From: Acanthornis magna
Lineage: Eukaryota; Chordata; Aves; Passeriformes; Acanthizidae
Assembly: GCA_036785705.1 (NCBI GenBank)
Contig: JAWUZG010000159.1
Coordinates: 5,022,001 to 5,086,000, forward strand
Reading direction: 5' to 3'
Length of the DNA: 64,000 nucleotides
Both the position numbers and the translations under genes were made by a program. The notes under the pieces were generated by a model. It had not been told where the DNA came from and ran no database searches. It saw nothing but the letters and a program-made list of their open reading frames with translations. Positions within the stretch are counted from its first letter, which is position 1, and each line of letters begins with the position of its first letter. This document shows, one piece after another, positions 22,733 through 33,900 of the stretch.

Positions 22733-23036
22733 GACACACGCCGGAGCCCAGGCTCCGGGATGGGACACACGCTGGAGAGCAGGCTCCGGGATGGGACACA
22801 CGCTGGAGAGCAGGCTCCGGGATGGGACACACGCCGGAGCCCAGGCTCCGGGATGGGACACACGCTGGAGAGCAGGCTCCGGGATGGGACACACGCTGGA
22901 GAGCAGGCTCCGGGATGGGACACACGCCGGAGCCCAGGCTCCGGGATGGGACACACGCTGGAGAGCAGGCTCCGGGGTGGGACACACGCTGGAGAGCAGG
23001 CTCCGGGATGGGACACACGCCGGAGCGCGGTGGGAG
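22733..23036. repeat. 93-bp higher-order repeat at the right end of the array
   Basis: The variant ACGCCGGAGC recurs with CCGG at 22741, 22834, 22927 and 23020, each 93 bp apart, which is three 31-bp units. Each trimer has one CGCCGGAG unit followed by two CGCTGGAG units. The last one is followed by the array edge CGCGGTGGGAGCAGGAGCGC. Confidence 0.92.
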
Positions 23037-25142
23037 CAGGAGCGCAGGGGCCCCGCGGAGGGACGCAGCGGTGGCTGCCAGGGAGGCGCTGGCACAGCCC
23101 CGCAGCCGGGCAGAGTTCCGTGCTCCGCATCCCTGCCTGCCCCCATCAGTCCGCCAGCACTCACTGTGCCCACAAAGTATTCAGGAAAATAAAAGGAAAC
23201 CATGCTTACGTTTGGGTTTTCATGGCTGGCTTTTTATGGCTGGCTTTTTACATCTGCCTTTCTTTTTCTTGGTCATGAAAGCAGTCGGGCTGCCCAGCAA
23301 TCCAGATCTGAATTCCTTAACCTGGGAGGCATTTTGGGCAGTCTAACGCCTACCAGCCTAAGACCAAGTCAAGCATCATGCACCAATGATCTTCATTTTC
23401 CAGGCTGGTAATTCTGGCTTTACTGGAATGAAGAACAAAGGCACTGAATAAGTAAAAGAAATAGCGGGGAAAAATCCATATGGAATGGACACGTTGGTTG
23501 AAACATCCCATTTCCTGAAAAATTGATTTTGAGGTATCTGTCAAAGCAATCCCTGTATTTCTTATGATTATTATATCACATGGCCTTGGCGTGGTTTTTG
23601 GGTATTTCGCGAGGACCACCCAGAAGTGGGCCAGGTTTGGTTATTGGATTTACTAAACAGAACAAGGAGCACAGAGCTCCTGCCTGCTGTTCAAAAATAA
23701 TATCGCAAGGGAAGCAAACCACAGGGAGACCACAGGGAGGTGAAGCCCATTTTCCACTTGCTAAGGGAACTGCCCTTGCTTACTGCAGAATGCAGTCTCC
23801 ATATGCTGGGAATGATTCCCAAAAGTACTCCATCCCTGCCGACTCTGCTTCCTTTCAGAAGCTGCATCCACTGGGACGTAGGGCAAGGAAGTGGCTCTGA
23901 ACAGGATACTCTGGGGTGTTTTCTCTGTGCAGTGAGGTGGAGAGAACAGCCTGGAAGAGAAAACACCAAATGGTGTTGGAGTGGAACAGAGAAAGCCTGT
24001 TCCTCCCTGTCAGTGTTGCTCAGATTATGGATCCTGGACCACCGGATGGCCGGAGAGAGCTTTCTGGGCATAGCACAGAGCAGAAAGGGCTGCTCCTGTG
24101 CCAGACACGCCTCAGGGCTCACTTTGCTGTTGGTGCCCTGCTCCCTTCCTGCCTCAGCCTGTGCGATGGGGAAGAGGAAGACGACGTGCTGATGGAGAGA
24201 AGGGAGAGAATTTTCCCCTCCCCAAGAAGCCATTGAAATGGCACACAGAAAATAGGGGAGGAAAAGGATGGGTGACTTGGGAATTTCGGATAGCTCTGGA
24301 AGCCAGGCTTCTCCTTATGGTCTGCAGGAAGAAACATTATCAGACAGATAAGCAGTGGTGAAGTAAATCTGGCAGATTGTTTCAGAAACAGATAACTCAC
24401 TGTTCTGAGGGCATTTGGATCTGTAAAGAGAGGCATTGGCTGTACATGGAGTTGTGCCTCGTAACCCAAGGATAAGAGTCCCAAGCAATGGTGGCTGAGC
24501 TGTGGCACGCAGGGGGATGAGCTCTGTTGGGACAAACCCCAAGGGATCTGGAGGGACCAGCAGGATCTGGAGGCCAGGGCTGCTGACCATGCCATGTGTG
24601 GGCAAGGTTTCACCACCCTCTCATCTCTCTGGGTCATTACTTAAGGCACCAACTGAATTAAATCATGGAATGACAGAGGTGCAATGCTGCACAGCTCTGC
24701 TGCACACTATGGCTCAGGGGTAGGAGCCAAAACAGTGACCAACAGGCCAGAACGTGCCAGAATCTCTGGGCACTGACCGCAGTGATTCTTGGCTACACAA
24801 AATCGCAACACATTTTGCAATATCAGCAGCATTAGATGCTGGTATGGATTGGAAGGAGAAAGGCAATGGAGATGTTCAGCTCTCTGTGCATTGACTAAGT
24901 GACATCTCTTTTCAGCTTCTCAGAAGTTAAAGGGTTAATGAGAAAAGCTCCCCCCCTCTGACCTCTCTCCCCCAATGTGCTTGTTGATTTCTGTCCTCCT
25001 AGGCATGATTTTTGTTTGGGAATGAAATGTGCTTACTCACTCATATGCATTTATTACATAGACACGGTGTTTGGGTACATCATCCATCAGTGCAAATGTC
25101 ACACTGTGCAAAAGCCCTGTGTCCAGAGTGACAACTGAGTTA

Positions 25143-25165
25143 GTGCTGTGCTGTGCTGTGCTGTG
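25143..25165. repeat. (GTGCT)4 microsatellite
   Basis: Four perfect GTGCT units followed by GTG. Confidence 0.95.
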
Positions 25166-25627
25166 GAGCAGCTCCCTTGCCAAGATTCTGCAGCTGGATG
25201 GTTTTAAACAAAACTCAATTATGAAAAGATGCACCAGAAAAAGAATCTGTGATCACATGGTGCTCTTATGGAAGCTGCCAGCTCCCGTGGGGCACTGCTC
25301 CTCTTGGGGACACCGAGGTGGCCACAGAAGGGCCACAGGAGGACTAGTGATCACAAGCGTTCTCAGCTGATCGGTTTTTGACTTCTGCAAAATGACTCAT
25401 CACTCTCTGCTGAATAGATTTGAAAGGTGCTGGTGCTAATTCTGCTGCCGAGCTCAGGGCTGAGGATTAAACAGCACAAAACCTCATCACTGTCACTTCT
25501 CTTGCTGGCTGGAGCCCAGTTTGGAGGAGCAGCCTTTGGTGCACAGCAATGATGCCACACTTGCTTAGGCAGATTCATTTCTGGGTGTGCTAATTGCTAC
25601 TTCTGCCTTTATTCTCCTGCACAGGCA

Positions 25628-25644
25628 TTTTTTTTTTTTTTTTT
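25628..25644. repeat. T17 homopolymer
   Basis: An unbroken run of 17 T. Read on the minus strand it could be a retroposon A-tail, but no element was recognised beside it. Confidence 0.95.
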
Positions 25645-28600
25645 ACAATGATTTGGAGTTTTCATGGCAACAGCCGTGAAAGCCAATGGCACTCATACAA
25701 GTCAAACTTCAAGCAACACTCTGTGAAATACACTGCAATCTATTTTAGTGCACCACATCATTAATTAGGAGCGACAGACGGGACAGGTTTGGAAAATATG
25801 ATCTCTAATGTTCAATTTTTAAATAGGATTTTGAAGTGGCCATTGAGGTTCTCTGCAATTTCTGCACATAGAGGAAAATACAGCTAGAAAAATTAGGTCA
25901 TATATTGATTAATCTCAGAACTGAAATAAATTATTTATATTAGTTACCAGCTGACTCTCTTTGTGATGGTTCTCCTGGCTGTAGGCTTATTAACTTAATG
26001 TGGTAATAACAGGAGGCGAGAGAGGGATTGATGGCGTAGGAACCCTGAAGAACTGAAGAGCTTCTAAATCTACCTCTGTAATTTTGTGCTTATAGTAATA
26101 CAGAATTTCAATTTTCATCCATGTAATTTATAAAATGCAGGTATTGTGCATGACAGGAATAATTTCCTTAACTCATGTGGTGAGACATTCACACTTGAGA
26201 ACCCCAGTGTGTCACCAGACAGTGCCAGCAATGACAGAGCTACAATCGTACAGGTGACAACGTGATGGGCTCACACATTCAAAGGCTGATGTCTGGTTAA
26301 AGCCTGTGCTTTTAGAAATAAAAGGTAATCCTACAGTTATTCATTTACAAGCTTATTTTTCTCCAATTATATTCTTTTTTCTGGTTTTTTTTTTGGCTGT
26401 CTTCTTTTCCTCTTAAAACTTTTAACTGAACATTTTCTGCTTACATTTTTTCACTTGAAATGTTTGGTGGGAGATTTCTAAAGGTAATCAAATGTCAACG
26501 TTATCTCTGCTTCAAGTGAAAATGCAATTAATACAAAAATCTGCAGATTTCTAATATATTTTAATATTAAAAAAAATAGCATTTTCCCAAAATTGTATTT
26601 GATCCAACTCCCATTTTTGCTTTGGAAATGCCTTCAGTGAAAAGATTCTAACCAGCCTGATTTATTTTTAAAGCAGCAATGATCATTGCAGAAGGGTGTA
26701 ATTATCTTTAGTTCCAAGATCTTTGATCACAGTGTGTTCACATCTAAATCTGAGCTGGGATCTAGATCTGTTTTTTATGCCTTAGGCTATAATTTGTGGG
26801 GCTTCTCTGGCAGAAGAATTTCTTTTATGAGATACACACACACCAGAGCAGCACCACATTTGCCGTGGCTGTGTGGGAGTATACAAACTTATAAAAAATG
26901 GATTGTGATGTTCTTTAGTGGGAAGGGAGAAGGGAGAAATCATGTATTCCAGCCCTTGGGTTTAGATATGTCAGGAGCAACATCAGGTGAGCATCTTATA
27001 TTTGAGGTTAATGACTGCCTTGTGGAAACCTGTGTGCTATGGGAGACATTTAATTCTTGCATAAAAGAATAATACAGACATAAAGCTGGGAATTTGGAGA
27101 GAGGAGTGGGCTAAGAACAGTGCTCGGGGCTGACCAGGTGCCTCATGTATTTGTTTAACCACACTGCAAAACAACTGAGGCTGTACAAGATGTAATTGGA
27201 AAATATGCAGAAATAATTGCAGAAATGGTCCAGTTGTTCAGCCACTCTTTTGCAAGAAATTTCTGTGTCTGTAGGAGTATTCTCTCCTGTTTAGCTTTAA
27301 TTTGGGTCCCTAAAATAGACAGCTCATCTTGCCAGACTCCCACGAAGGGAGGCTGCGTCAGGAGGACAGAGCAGTCCCTGGCTGATGCATCCACAGCATC
27401 CACAGCATGTTGGGAACAACCTCCATCCCTTCTGTACAGCCCCTCAAGAGTGGAAATAAACCTTTTCTCCTGCCAGCCAACTGGCAAACCCATAAGATTC
27501 CCCACTGAAACTGTTTATTTGAGTGCAATTGGGACTGGGATTCCTGGTCTCGGTAAGAATCCCAGATTTCTCTGAACTATCAGGTACATATGTACTGCCA
27601 CATGTCAGCTACAGAGGGTAACATGAAAACCTTTATTCCCAAATTTGATTAGAGGACTTCCAGATTAAAACATACTTTTCCAAGTAAGTAATTTAAGCAT
27701 GGCTAATGTGTCTTTTCCTGATCACCATTATCGTGATAATGGATGGTGAAAACAACTGTGTTCCTGAATTGCTAAATTTTGGGGGAAAAAGGAAGCAAGT
27801 TTTAGCTGCATGGTAGATTTTCATGTTAAGTCTGTATAATCAAGATTGCACAGCCTCAAAGCTCACCATCCTCTACCAGGCAAAATGATTTAATTTCTGC
27901 TGAAATCTTAAATCATGGTCTGTTTATAGAAAAACGCCAGATGACAGGAGCAGCGAGAGGTAAATGGGAGGATGCTGGATGCTATCAGTTTTGACTGAGA
28001 AGGCACAATAAATCTATTTCTAGCAAGAAGAGAACTGTGCTGCTGGTGAAATGCTATTATCCTGCCTCTTCCAATATGTTTTCACCTGATGGATCAGAGA
28101 AGAAAATATCGGTATTAGCACACAACAGATTTTCCCTCTGAGTGAAAGTGACTTTGTATCAGAAACACATGCTAAAAATGTCTTTTGCATTCCTGCTAAT
28201 TTCTCAGATCCAGCCTTGGGCATATCCTCCTTATCTAATCTCGATTGCTGCATTAAACCAATGTCTGCTATTCTACTTTATCCTTTGTGTCATTTCAGAC
28301 AAGGTTTCTATTTTCTTTGCGTTTCACCAAGGTAACACATTACTGCTTGGAAAATGTTAACATCTGCGAAGGAAAAAAAAGAATCAAAGGAAAGGAATTA
28401 ATCAAAGCCTTGAGATTTATGGGCTAAATCCTTGGACTTTGGTCCAGGTAGTGGGTTTGTTTCTCTGCTGAGGCAGCAGAAAGCAGCCAAGGCAGTGCCT
28501 GTTTGGAGGGGTGGAGGATTCTCCCACTCAGGAGCCCTGGGGCTGAGCAGAGCCCTCCTGGCTGGTGTTCTGCTGCCTGCCCAGTTTTGATGAACTGATT

Positions 28601-31486
28601 GTGCCTCCCCCCAGCATGGCAGAGGTCAGTTGGCTTGGTAGGAACATCCTTTTGGTGAAAAGAAATGGATAAACGCAGATATCCAGAGCAGAATTATTGA
28701 GCTGCCAAGGCCAAAGTGACCCCAGCCATCGCCGTGGCCGTGCTTGGAGAGGGTGGGATGTGGGTCTTGTTCACCTTCAGGCAGCTCTGCAGACAGGCTT
28801 TACCCCTGATGTGATGTCCCCAGAGAGCTGTGGGGCTTGTCACCTGTCCTGACTTATCTAAGAAGATAACTGAAGCTGGACTCACTGTGACAGCAAGGTG
28901 GCTCTGACACACAAGGTGTTTGCTCCTCTGAACTGCTCCCCAGGCTCACAGGGCTCCCTGACACAGCAGAGCTCTGGGAACCTCATGGGCAGCTGGGAGG
29001 ATTTACAATTACACTAATTGTATAAATGATTAGTAGAGAAAGGATAAAACCTCCTAATGGAGAATGAGGCCTTGGGAAAAGCCAGAATTTGAACAAATCT
29101 AAACTTGTGGTTGAGGTGTGCAAGGAGGAGGGGATGGGCACATCTTCATTTAAAATTTTTTTTTCAATTTCAACAGCCACATGTTCAACATCTACTCCTC
29201 ATTTTCTCTTTTACATTTTCAGAGATTAGTCCAGCTGCAGGCAGAGCAGGAACAGCATATGTGCAGATGCCTAAGCCATTTCTGGGGAGGTAAAAGGAGA
29301 CTGATGAGCCTGATTTGAAATCTCCAGGGCAGGGATTTCCACCGAGGGTACAGTGGATGGGTCACTTGGTGGGAAGGCAGCAACCTGGAGGCACAGAAAG
29401 AAGTGGGAAAACCTCTGACAGCTTCAAGAGCTAAAATCAAAATTGGCTTTTGATGGCATCCATGGTTCATCAAATCTTTGGTACTTCTAGACAGGATGGG
29501 TTGCTGTGCCACATACAGAAATGTAGTTGAGCACTGCTGCATTAGTGCAAGACACTTCACAGTTACTTTGCCATTGACCATTACTGTTATCATGATTATT
29601 GTTATTGTTATTATGTATTCTGAAAGAATAATAAGAAATTAAGATTTGGAATGGAAAAGTCCAAGTTCCTGGAAATGTTTCACTATTCAGGGATTACCTG
29701 CACAGTTGTGGTTTCACAAGTACCACTGGTACTTTGACAGTCGTGCTGTTAGAGTCTGCTAGAGGCATGCATTCAGACTGGATTCCCATTACTGGGAATG
29801 ATAGTGGGTGTCTGGAATGGAAATTGTAGGTTCTTTTGAAAGTTTCAGTTGTCACTATATGTTACTTGCAGCATTAATATTGCAAATTGCAATCTGATGT
29901 AGAAACATAAAGGGATTTACTACTACAGTGCTGGATGTGTTATGTGATGAAGTGCTGTGATATTAGACAATGTGACATTTCATGAATAAAACAAAAGATC
30001 TTACAGCACTCCTTATTAAGGGGAAAAAGTGCTTGAAGACGGTCACATTTACAGGGCAACTCTCTGAGGACTATTTAAAATGCTAGAAGTTTAATGATGG
30101 CTCTTAAAAATCTAATTATATACTGATAGAAATTAATAAAATCCACAGGAGCAAAGATAAGAAACAATGAAATAAGATCAGTGAGCTTATAATGCTGAAC
30201 AACAGGATTTATGTTAACATCTAAAAATCATAGTAAAACACCATATAAAGGCACACAAAACCTTGTGAATGGAACTTGAAAGCACACTGCAGGGAGGGCA
30301 GGGAGCAGTAAATAGTTACTCTTGATTTTTTCAGGATGACTGTTTGACTTACAGTGGGACTGAGCACCCTCAGGGGTGGTGGCCAGAGGTGAAGCGTGGC
30401 CAGCAGAGCCTCTCTTGGCCACCCTTCTCCTTCCACGAGTCCCAGCCAAGCTGCCTGGCTGGTGTTTGGGGATGGTTATGTCAACACTCCCTTCCTTCCC
30501 TGTGCTGCTGCAGGGCAGGACCTGGTCAGAGCGACCACCGTGATCCATCCTGCAGATCTAGACAGAGGTGGTGTCTGTGGCCACTCAAAGTTTGGCTGTC
30601 TGGTCTGGGAGATCCCCAAAATTCCAGAAAGGTGCTGATGGCCCCAGCACCCAGCAGAGAGGGAAGATGTGGAGCTGGGATGGACTGGGGTAGTGCTGCC
30701 CAGTGCAGGGAGAACCTCAAAATGTCCCTGTGGAGCTGCCGGAGCTCACTCAGGGTGGGACCCAGTAATGCACCAGGTTCAAAAGGATGAGCTGCCACCA
30801 CACTGACAGGTGGGATGCATGGAGAAAAAGCAGGAATCTTGCAGCAAAGAAAAGCAAGATGTACTGGTAAAAATGCGCCAGAATGCACAGGCATGAGGGG
30901 GGGTGAATTAAAATCACAAAAAATAAAAAATCTGGAATCTTCACATTTCAATTCTTCATGCTGCAATAAAATGTTTCTTGGAAAATGCTTGTGCTTGCTT
31001 TCTGCTGCAGGTGAGCAGCAGAGCTGGCTTGGAGCCCAGCCTGGCGTTTGTTTTTCCGTAGATGCAGCCACTGTCCTTGTTTGCCACTTCCCATGCAGCC
31101 CTGGGCGAGTGCAAAGCATTCTCCTCCCATTATTTTATTACCAGAGAATCATGGTTCTCCATGGAGGGAATATTCTCATGGCTGAGCTGAGATTCAAGAG
31201 GATTTTGGCCTTTAAAATTTGCAGTACTGTTGACACAGAATAAATTTCCCCTTATTAATCTCTGGACTTTGTGATTCTGCATTTGCATGTGGAAAACATT
31301 AAACAAGGCAGCCCACCTGTGCTTTCTATTATTTATTTTTTGTTTAGGAAAGTATTTACCCACATTTCTCTGAAGGCACCAGCTCAGCTGTGGACACAGA
31401 AGTTGCACATTAAAATTTGTGTGGGCTGTCTTGAGGCACACAGGACTAGGCACACGTGGTTTTGCACAACTAGTAGCTCATGATTG

Positions 31487-31487
<1 letters not shown>

Positions 31488-31518
<31 letters not shown>
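31488..31518. repeat. (TAT)n microsatellite
   Basis: A perfect 31-base TAT/ATT run in an AT-rich stretch. Such runs often mark the tail of an old retroposon, but the sequence beside it was not recognised. Confidence 0.95.
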
Positions 31519-31519
<1 letters not shown>

Positions 31520-33561
31520 CTCCCTACTAGGAAATTACTTTGATTATTAATAAGTAACATCATAAATGTGACCAATTTTCAGCATTATCAGCATTGAATC
31601 CTAGTATAATGACAATGCTATTAATTTTAACAGCTTTCACTCATTTCAACATTTCTTTACTAATTACTTGAAGACTTTCTACACTCAAAATATTTGCCAT
31701 TACCACAGAGATCGTGTCCAATGCAAGCTCTAGCCCCAAATCATGGGCTGTGCTGAGGAGGAAGCATTCAAGGACACATAAACCTTACCAACTCTATGCA
31801 CACCAATTGCTTATGCTCAATTAAAAGTTGACATAATTTCATTTTCAAAGGCAAAACACGTGTTTTTACATCCCTGCTTTTATTATCAGCTCATAATCCA
31901 AGCTACTTCAGTTCACTGCACTGTGGTGCTCCGAGAGCATTTGTTGGGACCTGCAAATACTCCTCATGCTTGCTCTGCACACCTAAAAACCCCACGGTAA
32001 TGAGTGTTTTCCTTCCCAGTGTAAGTGCTGCGAGCACTGGCACTGAGAATATGATTAATGTGGCACATGTTTGCAAAACTGGGATTCCTCCAGTCCCCTC
32101 TGCTATTAGTGAGCTGTGGGGATGGAATGTGCAGAGAGTGACTAAAGCAGCGAGAGCAGAGCTGGAGAAGCCCTCAGGCTTTGGCACTGGGAAAGCTCCG
32201 TATGGCCCTGGGTTCCACTTTGGAAGCTTACTATACATTGAAACATAATTAATGGGACATCTACTCAGTCTTGATCCTGAAGTTCATTTTAACCATGCTC
32301 AGCATTTAAGAGTTGAGATGATGAACACTTGATGTTGCAGAACGGTGCCAAAAAAGTAAGTCTGGAGCATTCCTACTCCTGATTTGTTTTGACAGACATT
32401 TCATTTTCTGAAGCTGTAGTTAGAGCAATAAAAACAAAATTCACCACAGAAAAACAAACACCAGCTCCCCTTCCAGCGAAATGATGCATTTTTCAAATCC
32501 TGGAAAATTGTGCAGCTAGAGCCCATTGAGTTTCCACAGGAGGTAAAGCTCATTAGCAAACACATGAAAGACAACGAGCAGATTATTGTGAAAAAGATAT
32601 TTGTACAGTTACTTCAGCAAGACTTTATTTAAAGTTTCTGGCTGCTGGCACTTAGTGTATGTGACCTTGGTTAGGGAATGCTTATTGCTGCAAAACAGAC
32701 ACTCCAAGCACCCTTACAGACAGCAGGAGAGCTGGAGTGATGGAATTCAGTGAAAAGGAGGCAAACCTGACATTTCTCCTTTAATTCCACCAACAGATCA
32801 TCTGTTCAAGGAGCTGTACGGAAGAGGAAAAGCATCCCTGGAGTGGGGAAAGGGGGGATTGAATGGGGCATGCCCAGGATTGTGTGCTGCTGAGGGAGGA
32901 TCTCCGCTTTGCCCCCAATCAAAGGGGATTTGTGCTAAGCCGAAGGATGCCGGGCGCCGTGTGCCTCTGGAGCACAGAGGAGCTTTCTGTTCGAGCTTCC
33001 TGTGCTTTGTTCAACAAAATACATTAACGGGAGGAAGAGAGCTCTCACTCCAACCCTGATTACTATTTCCTTTAATTCCATCAAAATTACTTCTTCCCAG
33101 CACAGCCTTCCCAGCCAGATGCTCTCCCGGCCTGCGGAGGGTTCGGGACCTTCATCTGCGCTGCTGGAAATGTTTTGCAGATTTCAGCAGGACTCCTGGG
33201 CTGGGTGCATGAAAGTAGAGCTTAAGCAGTGACAAATAGAAAGCACATGCTTAGAAAATCTGCATTACACAACTCCATCCCACTTTAATGCCATCCAGTC
33301 CTAAAACAACAAACCTGTGGGGACTTGCGCCTCCGTGTGTGTCTTGGAAAAGGGAGGTAGGGCTGAGGTTGTGGTGGCTTGTGAGGACAAGCTGGTGGAG
33401 AGATTTGGGTCCACACAGGATCACCATTAGCTTGAGGACCCTGGGGCTTGATCGTCACCTGATTAGCAGACACATGAGTAGTTCTTTCATATGACAGGAC
33501 AGCCCCTGGCTTGTCTAAACACACAACACCACCCTCACCATGAAGATTGAGCAGGAGTACA

Positions 33562-33900
33562 CAATCAGAGAATCAATAAGCTTGGAAAATTCACCTAGGA
33601 TTATAGAGTCCAACTGCTAACCCAGCAGCACCACGTTCACCACTACACCATAGTCCCAAGGGCCTCATCCAACACTCTCAGGGATGGTGGCTGCACCGCT
33701 TCCCTGGGCAGTCTGTTCCAATGCCTGACCACCCTTTCAGTGAAGGAGTTTTTCCTAATAACTTGTCTAAACCTCCCCTGGCTCAGCCTGGGGCCACCTC
33801 CTCTGGTGCAGTCACCCAGGTCCCTGGGCTGGGCTGGCAGTGGGTGCCTGAGTGGTTCCTGGTGTTGGAGCTCAGGGTGGAGCTGCTTCAGATCTGCCAC
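33562..33900 (-). mobile_element. CR1 LINE, 3' end with ORF2 C-terminus
   Basis: On the minus strand a frame from about 33900 to the TAG at 33643 ends with FTERVVRHWNRLPREAV, then SLRVLDEALGTMV, the typical CR1 ORF2 C-terminus. The 3' untranslated part continues to about 33562 with AGTTGGACTCTATAATCCTAG and ends in a degenerate ATTGATTCTCTGATTG, the short tandem tail CR1 uses in place of poly(A). Similarity to CR1 weakens above about 33830, so the 5' edge is uncertain. It is a truncated dead copy. Confidence 0.88.

Larger units (their letters stand above)
20104..23036. repeat. 31-bp CpG-rich minisatellite, about 94 copies
   Basis: A 31-bp unit with the near-constant core GGGACACACGCTGGAG repeats head to tail for 2.9 kb. 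After the core, units differ: most read AGCAGGCTCCGG, others AGCAGGCAGAGA, AGCAGGCAGCGG, AGCAGGGAATGG, CCCAGGCTCCGG or CTCAGGCTCCGG. Four internal units carry CGCGGTGGGACCGG and are 33 bp (near 20821, 21251, 21627, 21691). Two units lack a CG and are 29 bp (near 20872 and 22700). Most units hold at least two CpGs, so the array is as CpG-rich as an island. No TAA, TAG or TGA occurs on either strand of the usual unit, so six frames stay open and run into the flanks as false ORFs of up to 1121 codons. There are no unique spacers, so it is not a CRISPR array. Confidence 0.98.
23037..33561. other. Intergenic, no gene seen
   Basis: About 10.5 kb with no supported exon or RNA gene. The first 130 bases are still GC-rich. 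Microsatellites are listed separately. AT-rich parts at 25720-26120 and 26300-26690 lack any recognisable repeat. A short palindrome, CCATTATC-GT-GATAATGG, sits at 27725-27742. Open frames are short and unfamiliar. Confidence 0.55.

Noticed and set aside
20104..23036. CRISPR-like array
   Set aside because: The units abut with no unique spacers, and the setting is a vertebrate genome.
19981..23346. 1121-codon plus-strand ORF and similar giant frames on both strands
   Set aside because: All derive from the stop-free 31-bp unit. Every frame is open equally, no domain is recognisable and indel units shift the frame.
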